Shown here: in pieces, positions 49,650 through 59,962 of the stretch
Layout: the number at the start of each line of letters is the position of its first letter
Position numbering within the stretch: the stretch's first letter is position 1
Source: an uncultured Dyadobacter sp.
Lineage (GTDB): Bacteria > Bacteroidota > Bacteroidia > Cytophagales > Spirosomataceae
Direction: 5' to 3'
Length of the DNA stretch: 64,000 nt
Assembly: GCF_946482605.1 (NCBI RefSeq)
Contig: NZ_CAMLSE010000013.1
Span: 62,001 to 126,000, forward strand
The notes under the pieces: generated by a model
Told to the model about the DNA's origin: nothing
Database searches by the model: none
The model's input: the letters and a program-made list of their open reading frames with translations, nothing else
Position numbers and translations under genes: made by a program

Positions 49650-52600
49650 GTGTTCAAAGTTTACAGTTCATCGGCAGGCTCGGGAAAGACCTACACCCTC
49701 ACCAAGGAATACCTCAAACTCGCCCTGCATTCCAATTCGGAGACTTATTTCAGGAATATACTGGCCGTCACATTCACGAATGCGGCAGCCAACGAAATGA
49801 AGGACCGCATCCTGCTTATGCTGAGGACATTCTCGGCTTACGAGGCGCAGGATCCGCATCCGATGATGCGGGATGTAGTCATCGAAATGTATCCGGATAC
49901 CGAGCACGACGCCCCGCTGTTTTTGGGAGCCTGCCAGCTGATCGCCGCCCGGGCCCAAATGGTATTCGGCCAGATACTGCACCGTTACTCCGATTTTTCG
50001 GTCATGACGATCGACAAGTTTACGCAGCGGCTCATCAGCAGTTTTACAGACGAACTCGGCATTCCCTTTGTGTTTGAAACCCAGCTTGACGGCGACCTGC
50101 TGGACGATGCCGTGGACCGGCTACTGGCCAGGATCGGGCAGGAGGGAGAGGAAATTCTGACCGACATCGTCGAAAAGTACTACCGCGAGAATGCCGAAGA
50201 AGGGAAAAGTTGGGGTACACTGCCCATGCAAATCCGAGACACGGCGGGTACGCTGCTCAGTGAGCAGAGTTACATGCAGATGAAACGCGTCGAAGACCTC
50301 AAAATGGAAGATTGGATCGCGATCCGGAAGCAAATGCGTGACTTCGTGCGGGGCCGGGAGGAGATGATGGCCAGGGATGCGAAAAATGCGTTGGAACTGA
50401 TCCAATCCACTTATCTGTCGGAAAAAGACTTTCACCAGAGCGGCCGCGGTATCTACGGCTATTTCCGGGACAGAGCCGAAGCTAAAAAGCTATGGGCAGA
50501 GCCCAACTCCTACGTTTACAAAACAATCGGAGAAGGTGTTTGGTACGGAGCCAAGACAGCCGGACCGATCAAGGGCGAGATCGAACGCATGCGTACTGAC
50601 CTCGAAAACTATTTTCACCAGATCGAAAACATCCGCTCGGCTGAAACGGAGAAGATAACGCTCTATAACCAGCTCGACAGGCATATTTACAACCTTTCAC
50701 TACTGGGTGAGATCCGCAAGGAATTCGACGCATTACTGAAACAGAACAATCAGGTGCATATCTCGGATTTTAACCGGAAGATCGTCGACATCGTCGCTAG
50801 GGAGCCCGTACCTTTCATTTTTGAACGGCTCGGCGACAAGTATAATCACATCCTCGTGGATGAATTCCAGGATACCTCGAAGTTGCAGTTTGCCAATCTG
50901 CTGCCTCTCATCGAGAATGCATTGTCAAGCGGCTATTTCAACCTGATCGTAGGGGATGCGAAACAGTCCATTTACCGGTTCCGCGGTGGGGATATGGATC
51001 TGATCCTGCATTTGGCACAAAACCAGGTAATGAAGCTGGGCAGTTTACTGGGCAGCGGTCCATTCCATGAAGAGCGGTTGTTCAGCCTGGATAATTATTT
51101 GCATATCAACCATTTGAAGGTAAACCGCCGGAGCTATCGGGAGGTGACCGATTTCAATAACAAATTCTTTGGATTCATCGCCGAATCACTGGGAGAGGAG
51201 TATCCGCTGATCGGGGACGTGTACGACGAACATTTCAGTCAGGAAATACCGGAAGGTGTCAGCGAAGGAGGGCATGTCGAAATCGAATTTCTGGAAATGA
51301 ACGAGGCTGCTGAAGAAGAGGGGGAAGAATCTTCGACAGACAATATCACAAAGCGGGCACTGGAACTGGTGGGCGAGTTGCGGGGAGCGGGCTATCAATG
51401 GCGTGACATTGCGGTGCTGTGCAGAAAGAAAAAGGAAGCGACGGCGCTGGCTAATGCGATGAAGGATTCGGGTTTCCCGCTGATTTCCGACGATGCCCTT
51501 TCGCTAGCCTATTCGCGTTCGGTGCATTTCGTGATTTCCTTCATGAAGGTCCTGCACAGCTCCGATCACCGCCTGGCGCGGTACGAGGCTGCCTACCTTT
51601 TCCATCAGGTGATCCGCCGTCAAAATCCGGCACCACAGGAATACGAGGCGATCCGGTTGCTTTGTGAAGAGCGCGGACTAGATAGCTTCCTCGATTATTT
51701 CCGGAAGTGGGACATCAGTATCACATCCTTCAAAATGCGCCAGGTATCGGTTTTTGAACTGACGGAGCTCTTAATGCAGCAATTTGGCTTGTTCAAAAGC
51801 CAGTTTGAAAACGAATACCTGTTCCGGTTCCTCGATGTGGTCCTCGAATTCGGTAACAGGAAAAGCAACCACCTGGGCGATTTTCTGGCCTATTGGGAAT
51901 CAGCCAAATACAAATTTTCCATCACCGTGCCGGATGGCACCGACGCGATCCGGATCACGACCATCCATAAGTCCAAAGGGCTCGAATACCCCGTAGTGAT
52001 CATTCCCTATGCGCAATGGAAGGTTACACCCAATGCCCGGCTCGACAGGCTTTGGGTGGATCTGGACGACGTCGACTATGAGGAGATCAAACTGCCTGAG
52101 CGCCCTGCATATGCAAATTCCAAACTGCGGAGTTCCATGGTTTCAGTCGTAAAAGACCTTGAAAATACCCCGGTAGCAGCGCAGTACCGCGACGAGCGCA
52201 CCCGAACCCTGGTCGAGAACCTGAACTTGCTGTACGTGGCCTTTACACGTCCTGTGCAACGCCTGTACGTACTGGCAAAACGGGAGCGCAGATGGGAAAC
52301 GGGCCAGCAAATCAACCATTGGTTGCGGGACTACCTCAACCAGGAAGGCTTTACACCGGCCTGGGACGAAACCCTGTCCCGGTACGTCATTTCGGAAGGA
52401 CGGGGCGGGTTGCGTCACGCACACGTCAGCAAAGGCGCGGAGCCGTTTGTACTGACCAATATACTGAGCAACGACCGTACCGAATCGCTCCGTCTCCGCC
52501 GGATGGCCGATCGCATTTTTGACGTTCAAACCTTCGAACCGCGGCGCGACCGGCTGCAAAAGATGCGTTATTTGCTGACGAGGCTGAAAGCCATTTCGGA

Positions 52601-52961
52601 TCTGCCCGAAGCTTTGGAAAAACTGGTGGGAGAGGGAATTTTTACCCGAAAGGAAACCCATGAAATCGAGAATCTGACTGTATCCCTGTTGCAGGACCCG
52701 TCATTGCAAGTATTATATCAGGATGAAAACAGCATTCAGATCAATAAGGAACTGCTGATCCCCGGCGGTAAAATGCTTCATATAGACCGCGTTGTGCTTC
52801 GACCGGGTGGCGAGTACATCTTTATGTCCTTCGTCGGAGGCAATAGTGCCGACGAGCCGCGTCGGCATTTACGTAAACTGATCGCCGCCTTTGCGGACGC
52901 AGGTAAAGCTTCCCGTGGGGTGCTGCTCACGCTGGAAGACGAGCTGACAGAGTGGGTGTAA
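49650..52961 (+). CDS. UvrD/RecB-family helicase (AddA-like)
   Basis: A 1103-residue superfamily 1 helicase from the GTG at 49650 (VFKVYSSSAGSGKTYTL), which puts the Walker A loop at residues 8-15 as in related Bacteroidota proteins; a TTG at 49599 lies in the terminator and is rejected. Motifs in order: AGSGKTYTL (I), VTFTNAAANEMKDRI (Ia), MTIDKFTQRL, ILVDEFQDTS (II), VGDAKQSIYRFRGGD (III), ITTIHKSKGLEYPVV (V), LLYVAFTRPVQRLYV (VI). The C-terminus has ELLIPGGKMLHIDRVV but lacks the DYKTG-type segment of the RecB nuclease. It probably works in double-strand break repair with an AddB-like partner, which is not in the window. Confidence 0.88.
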   Translation: MFKVYSSSAGSGKTYTLTKEYLKLALHSNSETYFRNILAVTFTNAAANEMKDRILLMLRTFSAYEAQDPHPMMRDVVIEMYPDTEHDAPLFLGACQLIAARAQMVFGQILHRYSDFSVMTIDKFTQRLISSFTDELGIPFVFETQLDGDLLDDAVDRLLARIGQEGEEILTDIVEKYYRENAEEGKSWGTLPMQIRDTAGTLLSEQSYMQMKRVEDLKMEDWIAIRKQMRDFVRGREEMMARDAKNALELIQSTYLSEKDFHQSGRGIYGYFRDRAEAKKLWAEPNSYVYKTIGEGVWYGAKTAGPIKGEIERMRTDLENYFHQIENIRSAETEKITLYNQLDRHIYNLSLLGEIRKEFDALLKQNNQVHISDFNRKIVDIVAREPVPFIFERLGDKYNHILVDEFQDTSKLQFANLLPLIENALSSGYFNLIVGDAKQSIYRFRGGDMDLILHLAQNQVMKLGSLLGSGPFHEERLFSLDNYLHINHLKVNRRSYREVTDFNNKFFGFIAESLGEEYPLIGDVYDEHFSQEIPEGVSEGGHVEIEFLEMNEAAEEEGEESSTDNITKRALELVGELRGAGYQWRDIAVLCRKKKEATALANAMKDSGFPLISDDALSLAYSRSVHFVISFMKVLHSSDHRLARYEAAYLFHQVIRRQNPAPQEYEAIRLLCEERGLDSFLDYFRKWDISITSFKMRQVSVFELTELLMQQFGLFKSQFENEYLFRFLDVVLEFGNRKSNHLGDFLAYWESAKYKFSITVPDGTDAIRITTIHKSKGLEYPVVIIPYAQWKVTPNARLDRLWVDLDDVDYEEIKLPERPAYANSKLRSSMVSVVKDLENTPVAAQYRDERTRTLVENLNLLYVAFTRPVQRLYVLAKRERRWETGQQINHWLRDYLNQEGFTPAWDETLSRYVISEGRGGLRHAHVSKGAEPFVLTNILSNDRTESLRLRRMADRIFDVQTFEPRRDRLQKMRYLLTRLKAISDLPEALEKLVGEGIFTRKETHEIENLTVSLLQDPSLQVLYQDENSIQINKELLIPGGKMLHIDRVVLRPGGEYIFMSFVGGNSADEPRRHLRKLIAAFADAGKASRGVLLTLEDELTEWV

Positions 52962-53104
52962 AAGTAGAAGTAATTTTAAACAGGCACGGAGCTCCGTTTA
53001 AAAATCGCGCCAAATCTGCCGAAATACCGTCAGAATGCATTATTTTTCCAAATAATCTACACAACACGCATTAGGTACTATTTCTACACGTCCATTCAAC
53101 GTTT

Positions 53105-56100
53105 ATGCAGCTTACATTTCAGCGCCAGGTCTTACTGGGAATCTCGTTTTCAATTCTTTTGGTGCTAGCTGTCGGTTACGTCTCCTACAATGCGATCATC
53201 ATACAGCAGCAGAATGCAGAGTGGGTGGACCATACCAGGGAGGTAATACGCGTTTCCTCTGTTCTGAAGAATCGTTTACTGACCGCCGAGGCCAACGTTC
53301 GCGGGTTTGCAATTACCGGTAATGGCTCCTTTGAAACCGCTTATTTGCAGGCTTCCAACGAGATATGGGACCAAACGGACGCTTTCCGTAAGCTGGTCCG
53401 GGATAATAAGACACAAAGTGCGCGGGTCGATTCGCTAACCGGTCTGTTGCAGATGAGGCTATCGCTCATGCATCGTCAGTATGAAATTATAAAAGCCGGA
53501 AAATATAACGCCGATACCATTCAAAAAATCGTGCTCGCCGGAAAAGAGGTGGCTTCGCAAATCGAATTCAATTTTCGCCGGATAGAAAATGTGGAGGAGG
53601 GGCTGCTTACCGAAAGGGAGCAGGCCGCCGCGATCAGCTCCTCGCGGGCCAAGCAGTACATTTTACTGGGTTCCTCGGTGTTTTTCCTGGTAATCCTGTT
53701 GCTGTACTATTTCATTCGCAAGACCTATCTTGCACAGACTGCGTCCGAAAATGCGAAGTCGCTCGCCAATAAGCAGCTGGAAAAATTAGCTGTGGAGGAT
53801 CAGGAAAAAAACTGGATACTGAATGCTGCCATGGAGCTTTCGAGCGCGGTGCGTGGAGAGCCTACTCTGGCGGAATTGTCTGATCAACTGCTGCATAGCC
53901 TGGCCACAATCACCGGGGCGCCGGTGGCGGCAATGTACCTGGTGACACGGTCCGGGAATGTGCTCGAACGGTCGGCCATGTACGGAACATCCGAACCGGA
54001 TGCTGTGCCTACGTATATCCGTTTCGGTGAAGGTATACTTGGTCAGGTGGCCTCCGACGGGTTGGATGTCAAACGGCTTGATGTTAGCCCCGGATATCTC
54101 AGGGTGCAGACGGCCACCGGCCAGATGAGTCCGGGTGTGGTTTTGCTGAAAAATATCCGGTTCGACAACGCAGTGACTGCATTGATAGAGATCGCGTACT
54201 TGCAGGATCCGGGCGTGAAAACATTGAAATTGCTTGAAATGGTGTCCGATAACGTTGCTGTCGCCATTATGGCGGCACATGCCCGGCAGACCGCCAACGA
54301 GCTGCTTGAAAAAACACAATTGCAGGCCGAAGAGCTGGAAAGTCAGCAGGAAGAACTGCGGGTGACGAACGAGGAGCTCACCCGGCAGACCTCGTTGTTG
54401 CAAGTTTCGGAGGAAGAGCTCCGCGTGCAACAGGAGGAATTGAAGCAGATCAATACGGAGCTCGAAGAAAAAGCATTCATGCTGGAAGAGCAGAAGAGCA
54501 CGATCGAAGAGGCGCGCGACCAGATCCAGATCAAAGCCGACGAACTGGAACGAAGCGGACGTTTTAAGAGTGAATTCCTGGCCAATATGAGCCATGAACT
54601 CCGTACACCGCTCAACAGTATCCTGATCCTTTCCCGCATCCTGGGCGAAAACAAAGGAGCAAGACTCAGCGAAGAGGAGCAGCGTTACGCATCGGTGATC
54701 TACAATTCGGGTAACGATTTGCTGACGCTCATCAATGATATTCTGGATCTGGCAAAGGTAGAAGCCGGTAAAATAGAGCTGATCCACGAGCATGTAGCCA
54801 CAGAACGCATCCTGTCGGAAGTGAGGAACACATTCCAGAAAGTGGCTGAAAACAAGGGGCTTGTATTGCAGATTGATAAGACCGAGGCGTGCCCCGACAA
54901 CCTGTATATCGATCATATCCGGTTGTTGCAAATCCTGCGTAATCTGATTTCCAATGCGGTGAAGTTCACTTCCGCGCCCGGTAAAGTCTCCCTGCGCATC
55001 AATCTCGCGGGCGACCAGCTGCATTTCGAGGTCGCCGATACCGGAATAGGGATTCCGTTCGAGAAGCAAAGCTCGATTTTCGAGGCATTCCAGCAGGCCG
55101 ACGGTTCTACAAGCCGCAAATATGGGGGGACCGGTCTGGGATTGTCGATCAGCCGAGAACTCGCCGGCCTTTTCGGTGGCTCCATTGCATTGAAAAGCAC
55201 GCCCGGAGAAGGATCCGTATTTACGCTGAGAATACCTTTGATCGCGGAAGAGGAAAAAGAGACGGAGGGGCAAACCGAGGTGGTGAAGGCGGCCGTTCCA
55301 TACGCAGCTTCGATTACCCCGCCAGCGACCGACAATGGCAAGGCACGCAGGCTGCTTCTGATCGAGGACGATGAATATTTTGCCGCCGACATGTCTTCCA
55401 AAGCCAGGGAGAGCGGTTTTGAAGTTCAGACAGCGGCGGATGGCCGGAGTGGGCTGGAATTGGCAAAGACGTTTAACCCGACAGCCATCATCCTGGATAT
55501 GAACCTTCCGGATATTTCCGGCAAGGAGGTTTTGAAAGAACTTAAAAACGACACACGGACCCGTCTGATACCTGTTCACACGGTGTCGTCGGGGGATTAT
55601 ATGGATGAGGATCTGCTCAGGAGCGGCGCGATCGGTTTTATGCAAAAGCCCGTTGATGAGCGGTCGGCGCAACATATTTTCAATGCATTGAAGCTGGAAG
55701 GGAAAGACCTGGATAAGCAGCGCATTCTGCTCATCGAGGATGATGCTTACCAAAGTCAATACCTGGGCGAATTCCTGGCCGGAAACAACATTTTTGTGCT
55801 TTATGCCTACACGGCGCAAGAGGCACTGCGTATCCTGGAACGCGATACCGTCGATGGCATCATCCTCGATGTGCGGTTGTCGGATATGAATGGGATCGAT
55901 TTACTCGACGTCATCAAGCAGAATATCGAATGGAACAGCATTCCGGTGGTCGTCAATACGGCTGAGGATCTCACTCAGTCGGATCTGGGCCGTGTGATGA
56001 AATACGCGCATCCGGTGGTGATCAAGACCAGGAAATCGAACGAACGTCTGCTTGACGAGGTGAAACTCTTCCTGAAAAAGATCCAGCCGAAGGTGAAAGA

Positions 56101-56533
56101 GCCTGAGGTGCGGGAAGAGCTATTCAGCAATCCGGTAGTCAATTCGGAGCAGATATTTGTAGGAAAAAAAATACTCCTGGCGGACGACGATATGCGCAAC
56201 ATTTTCGCATTGAGCGCAGTGCTGGAAGAGGCCGGGTTCAGTATCGAAATCGCTACGAACGGCAAGGAGGCGATTAGAAAGCTGGAAGAAACGGAAGGGG
56301 TCGAACTGATACTGATGGATGTGATGATGCCGGAAATGGATGGTATCGAAGCAACGCGGCTGATCCGGCAGCAGAACAGATGGGTAAATATCCCGATCAT
56401 CGCCGTGACGGCCAAGGCCATGCAGGGCGACCGGGAGCAATGCCTGGAAGCAGGTGCCAATGACTATATTTCCAAACCGGTGGATGTGGATAAACTGCTG
56501 TCGCTCATTAAAGTCTGGTTGCATTCTGCTTAG
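53105..56533 (+). CDS. Hybrid histidine kinase: CHASE3-GAF-kinase-three receivers
   Basis: A 1142-residue sensor. Helices at about 8-28 and 180-200 flank a CHASE3 domain (LTAEANVRGFAITGNGSFE). A GAF domain (about 250-395) precedes a long coiled coil (LQAEELESQQEELRVTNEEL). The kinase core has MSHELRTPLNS (H497), NLISNAVKFTS, DTGIGIPFEKQ and GGTGLGLSIS. Three receivers follow with phospho-acceptors D798 (ILDMNLPD), D922 (ILDVRLSD) and D1072 (LMDVMMPEMDG). REC2 ends in IKTRKS rather than the usual KP, so it may be an altered receiver. It heads a cassette with cheR and cheB-type genes, 2 bases upstream of the former. Confidence 0.93.
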   Translation: MQLTFQRQVLLGISFSILLVLAVGYVSYNAIIIQQQNAEWVDHTREVIRVSSVLKNRLLTAEANVRGFAITGNGSFETAYLQASNEIWDQTDAFRKLVRDNKTQSARVDSLTGLLQMRLSLMHRQYEIIKAGKYNADTIQKIVLAGKEVASQIEFNFRRIENVEEGLLTEREQAAAISSSRAKQYILLGSSVFFLVILLLYYFIRKTYLAQTASENAKSLANKQLEKLAVEDQEKNWILNAAMELSSAVRGEPTLAELSDQLLHSLATITGAPVAAMYLVTRSGNVLERSAMYGTSEPDAVPTYIRFGEGILGQVASDGLDVKRLDVSPGYLRVQTATGQMSPGVVLLKNIRFDNAVTALIEIAYLQDPGVKTLKLLEMVSDNVAVAIMAAHARQTANELLEKTQLQAEELESQQEELRVTNEELTRQTSLLQVSEEELRVQQEELKQINTELEEKAFMLEEQKSTIEEARDQIQIKADELERSGRFKSEFLANMSHELRTPLNSILILSRILGENKGARLSEEEQRYASVIYNSGNDLLTLINDILDLAKVEAGKIELIHEHVATERILSEVRNTFQKVAENKGLVLQIDKTEACPDNLYIDHIRLLQILRNLISNAVKFTSAPGKVSLRINLAGDQLHFEVADTGIGIPFEKQSSIFEAFQQADGSTSRKYGGTGLGLSISRELAGLFGGSIALKSTPGEGSVFTLRIPLIAEEEKETEGQTEVVKAAVPYAASITPPATDNGKARRLLLIEDDEYFAADMSSKARESGFEVQTAADGRSGLELAKTFNPTAIILDMNLPDISGKEVLKELKNDTRTRLIPVHTVSSGDYMDEDLLRSGAIGFMQKPVDERSAQHIFNALKLEGKDLDKQRILLIEDDAYQSQYLGEFLAGNNIFVLYAYTAQEALRILERDTVDGIILDVRLSDMNGIDLLDVIKQNIEWNSIPVVVNTAEDLTQSDLGRVMKYAHPVVIKTRKSNERLLDEVKLFLKKIQPKVKEPEVREELFSNPVVNSEQIFVGKKILLADDDMRNIFALSAVLEEAGFSIEIATNGKEAIRKLEETEGVELILMDVMMPEMDGIEATRLIRQQNRWVNIPIIAVTAKAMQGDREQCLEAGANDYISKPVDVDKLLSLIKVWLHSA

Positions 56534-56535
56534 TT

Positions 56536-57351
56536 ATGGTTTTAATGGAATATTCTGAGCTGGAAGTATTGATCAGGCGTATCCGCGAAATTTCGGGTTT
56601 CGACTTTTCGGGGTATGCGCGCCCATCCCTGCTCCGGCGTGCGAGTCGTTACCTCACCAGGCACCGGATGGACCTGGATGCATTGCTGACGCATATCGAA
56701 CCCGGCGGAAGCATTGTGTATGACCTGATTCAGGAGTTGACGGTCAACTATTCCGAAATGTTCCGGGACCCGGAGTTTTTTATCAAAGTCCGGACGGAAG
56801 TTTTCAGTTACCTGGAATCCTATCCGATGCTGCGGTTCTGGGTGGCGGGTTGTGCATCGGGCGAAGAGGCGTATTCGATCGCCATCCTGTTGCAGGAGGC
56901 CGGGTTTATGAACCGCTCGCTGATATACGCGACGGATCTGAGCAACCGGGTACTTTCGGCGGCGCGGGAAGGGGTTTTTACGTTGAGCAATGTGCGTACA
57001 TTTTCGGAGAACTATATGCAGGCAGGCGGTTCGCATTCATTATCGGAATACTACCATGTTGCTTACAGCAAGGCGGTAATATCTCCCGAACTAAGGAAGA
57101 ACATCGTTTTTTCCATGCACGACCTCACCGGCGATGGCGTTTTCAATGAGTTTCAGTTTATCAGCTGCCGGAATGTAATGATCTATTTCACACTGGAGCT
57201 CAGGCAAAAAGTATTCCGGCTTTTGTATGATAGTCTCAGTATGTTAGGTTTTCTTTGCCTCGGAAAGCGGGAAACATTGCGCTATTCCGGGCTGGAAGAT
57301 CATTTCAAGGTAATTGATGCGACGCTGAACATTTACCAGAAAATCAAATGA
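56536..57351 (+). CDS. CheR-type protein-glutamate methyltransferase
   Basis: A 271-residue methyltransferase. The N-terminal helical part (LIRRIREISGFDFSGYARPSLLRR region) and TVNYSEMFRDPEFF precede FWVAGCASGEEAYSIAILL (SAM motif I) and ILYATDLSNRVL-like DLSN; NEFQFISCRNVMIYF is the CheR signature. It would methylate glutamates of a receptor, but no methyl-accepting chemotaxis protein lies in the window. Starts at 56536 or 56545 are both plausible. It overlaps the cheB-type gene by 4 bases. Confidence 0.92.
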   Translation: MVLMEYSELEVLIRRIREISGFDFSGYARPSLLRRASRYLTRHRMDLDALLTHIEPGGSIVYDLIQELTVNYSEMFRDPEFFIKVRTEVFSYLESYPMLRFWVAGCASGEEAYSIAILLQEAGFMNRSLIYATDLSNRVLSAAREGVFTLSNVRTFSENYMQAGGSHSLSEYYHVAYSKAVISPELRKNIVFSMHDLTGDGVFNEFQFISCRNVMIYFTLELRQKVFRLLYDSLSMLGFLCLGKRETLRYSGLEDHFKVIDATLNIYQKIK

Positions 57352-57929
57352 AAGCACCGGACGACGAACCGCTAAGCCTGGTACTGATCGGTGGCTCGTC
57401 GGGCAGCTTTGCCCTTTTTGAAGAAATAATCAGAATGCTGAAAGGTCCTCTGTCTTTTGCATTGATTTTTGTGCTGCACAGGGGTAAATCGAGTACTGCT
57501 GTTTTGCCGCAATTATTCAGGAATAAAACGAATGTATATATGAGTGAGCCTTATCACCTGGATCGCATAGAGCAGAACAGCATTTACTTTGCCTACCCGG
57601 ATTACCATTTGCTGGTCGGGCCGGACCGGCGGTTTTATTATGATTTTTCGGACAAAGATTTTTTCTCCCGGCCTTCGATCGACGCCACTTTTATTTCAGC
57701 GGCTGTTTCGGGTATCCCGGTGAAGGCTGCGATGCTGTTTTCAGGTTCCAGTGCCGACGGTGCCATGGGCATGCGGGTTTTGGCGGAAAAGGGGTTTGCA
57801 ACCTATGTACAAGACCCGGATCATGCGGAATCGCCCAGGATGCCGGCCGAAGCGCTCCGTCAGTATGAAAAGCATACGATACTGCGGAATAGCGATTTGT
57901 TTTCAGTGATCAACGACTTACTTTATTAG
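57348..57929 (+). CDS. CheB-type methylesterase domain, no receiver
   Basis: A 193-residue stand-alone catalytic domain. LIGGSSGSF (nucleophile S17 or S18), FVLHRGKSS (H44) and SGSSADGAMGM (D137) form the CheB triad region; AESPRMPAEAL is the conserved end. Typical chemotaxis CheB has an N-terminal receiver, absent here. With CheR next door, it may control methylation of a kinase or other sensor rather than chemotaxis. It starts within the cheR stop codon (ATGA overlap). Confidence 0.92.
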   Translation: MKAPDDEPLSLVLIGGSSGSFALFEEIIRMLKGPLSFALIFVLHRGKSSTAVLPQLFRNKTNVYMSEPYHLDRIEQNSIYFAYPDYHLLVGPDRRFYYDFSDKDFFSRPSIDATFISAAVSGIPVKAAMLFSGSSADGAMGMRVLAEKGFATYVQDPDHAESPRMPAEALRQYEKHTILRNSDLFSVINDLLY

Positions 57930-57945
57930 CCACTCAACGTAATTC

Positions 57946-59874
57946 ATGGAAAATACAAAAATTTTATTGCTGGATGACCGGGAGGAAAACCTCTTCTCAC
58001 TCAAAGCGATCCTAAACCGCGACGATATAGATATCTATGCCACCACTTCGCCCAACGAGGCTTTAAGGATCGTATGGGAGAGTGATATAGCGGTGGCCCT
58101 CGTGGATGTGCAAATGCCCGGCATGGACGGTTTCGAATTCGCGGAAACGCTTTTTTCCAACCCGAAAACCCGCGAAATCCTGATCGTGTTTGTGACTGCC
58201 ATTTCCAAGGAGACTACGTATGCAGTTAGGGGTTTGAAAACAGGCGCCATCGATTACCTCTACAAACCGCTCGACCCGTACATCACCAACGCGAAAGTCG
58301 ATTCGCTGATTAAACTCGCGCGGAGTCAGCGGGAAATCAGGGATAAGAACAAATTGCTTGAAAACTACGCGACGATCGTTCTGAATTCGCCGGACATCAT
58401 CGCCACCGTTGAGCCGGAAACAGGTTCTATACTTTCGGTTAATCCTTCGGTAGAAACCATTCTCGGCGTGCTGCCGGCCACATTGGTGAAAACATCCATT
58501 CTGGACTTGCTGGTGGACCCCCTGCGCTCTTCACTGCGGGAAGTGCTTGTGAAGCGAAGCTATGTAGGAGGGGAGACCATCGTGGTGGAGGATCAGTTTT
58601 ATGGCAGATTGCGGCAGCCGGTCTGGCTGGAACTCCGCATTATGTATAAAAACCGGCTGCTGTTCGTTAACCTGCACGACGTTGAAAAGCGCAAGGCACA
58701 CGAACTGGCGCTGATCGACGCCCAAACGCAGGCGGAAAAGGCACGCAAAACGAAGGAAGCCTTCCTGGCGAATATGAGCCATGAGATCCGGACGCCGTTG
58801 AATGGTATTATCGGGCTGGGTAACCTGCTGGGTGCGACCGAATTGAATGGCAGCCAGCGCGAACTCGTCGATATGCTGAGGCAGTCTTCCGGGTCGTTGC
58901 TGAACATCCTGAATGACATTCTTGACATCTCTAAAATTGACGAAGGCAAGTTCTCGATTATCCCGGTATCGACAGACGTGCGCCTCCTGGCCAAAGGCAT
59001 TATCGATCTGATGCAGTTCAAGGCCGACGAGAAAAAGCTGGAATTGAAATGCGTCATGGGAGAGGGAGTACCCGAATGCGTGATAGTAGACGGAATGCGG
59101 CTAAACCAGATCCTGCTGAACCTGGTAGGCAACGCCCTGAAATTCACGGAGACTGGTAATGTGGTACTGAAAATAGAGCATTTAGCAGAAAGCCAGGGAG
59201 GCCACACGATCCGGTTTGCAGTGGAGGACACCGGTATCGGCATGTCTGAGGAACACCTAGCCAATATTTTTTCGGAATATGGCCAGGCCTCCGAGAACAT
59301 CTCGCACCAGTATGGCGGCACCGGCCTCGGACTGACGATCTCCCAGAAGCTTGTCCGTTTAATGGGAAGTGAACTGGAAGTCAACAGCCGGTACAATCAC
59401 GGCAGCCAGTTCTTCTTTACGCTGATCCTGCAAGACGCCAATGAAAAGGTGGAGGAAGCCAGGCCGGTTGTTCCGTTTCAGGAGCTGCCGCCTTTTGAAG
59501 GGAAGCGGGTGTTGGTTGCGGAGGACAACCCCATTAATGCACTTTTACTTAGAAAATACCTGAAAACCTGGCAATTAGATGCAACGATCGTCGGGAATGG
59601 GAAGGAGGCGATAGAGCAGCTGCGTGAGGCGACGTTCGATCTGATCATTATGGACACCCGTATGCCGGAGATGGATGGTTTCCAGGCCGCCCGGTTTGCG
59701 CGGGAGGAATTACGGATCGACACGCCCATCTTATCGCTGTCGGCAACCGTGCTCCCGGAAGAAGTGGCCCAGGCGCTTGAGGCGGGTATGAACGACACAC
59801 TTTCGAAGCCATTTGAACCTGAAAAACTGCATAGAAAGATTGAAACGCTCCTGTCGGCGGTGTTGCCGGGCTGA
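57946..59874 (+). CDS. Hybrid histidine kinase: receiver-PAS-kinase-receiver
   Basis: A 642-residue soluble kinase. The N-terminal receiver (ILLLDDREENLFSLKAIL, D54 in LVDVQMPG, YKPLD) is followed by a PAS domain (about 135-255), a short coiled coil, MSHEIRTPLNG (H279), NLVGNALKFTET, DTGIGMSEEH, GGTGLGLTIS, and a C-terminal receiver (VLVAEDNPINA, D570 in IMDTRMPE). No membrane segment is seen, so its input is cytosolic or from the N-terminal receiver, probably fed by the large kinase at the head of the cassette. It lies 16 bases after the cheB-type gene. Confidence 0.93.
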   Translation: MENTKILLLDDREENLFSLKAILNRDDIDIYATTSPNEALRIVWESDIAVALVDVQMPGMDGFEFAETLFSNPKTREILIVFVTAISKETTYAVRGLKTGAIDYLYKPLDPYITNAKVDSLIKLARSQREIRDKNKLLENYATIVLNSPDIIATVEPETGSILSVNPSVETILGVLPATLVKTSILDLLVDPLRSSLREVLVKRSYVGGETIVVEDQFYGRLRQPVWLELRIMYKNRLLFVNLHDVEKRKAHELALIDAQTQAEKARKTKEAFLANMSHEIRTPLNGIIGLGNLLGATELNGSQRELVDMLRQSSGSLLNILNDILDISKIDEGKFSIIPVSTDVRLLAKGIIDLMQFKADEKKLELKCVMGEGVPECVIVDGMRLNQILLNLVGNALKFTETGNVVLKIEHLAESQGGHTIRFAVEDTGIGMSEEHLANIFSEYGQASENISHQYGGTGLGLTISQKLVRLMGSELEVNSRYNHGSQFFFTLILQDANEKVEEARPVVPFQELPPFEGKRVLVAEDNPINALLLRKYLKTWQLDATIVGNGKEAIEQLREATFDLIIMDTRMPEMDGFQAARFAREELRIDTPILSLSATVLPEEVAQALEAGMNDTLSKPFEPEKLHRKIETLLSAVLPG

Positions 59875-59962
59875 GGTGCAACGATTTGTTGCAGTTTATC
59901 GTAATGATTAATTGCAGGATTTCGTTGTTACAAGAGTAATTCTAATCGTTATAACCAACAAA

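Noticed and set aside
53786..55819. A 677-codon open frame on the minus strand
   Set aside because: It is antisense to the GAF/kinase/receiver part of the hybrid kinase, whose domains are unmistakable; the frame is open through codon bias and encodes no recognisable protein.
59880..59900. Small hairpin GCAACGATTTGTTGC
   Set aside because: Short stem without a T-run; too weak to call a terminator.
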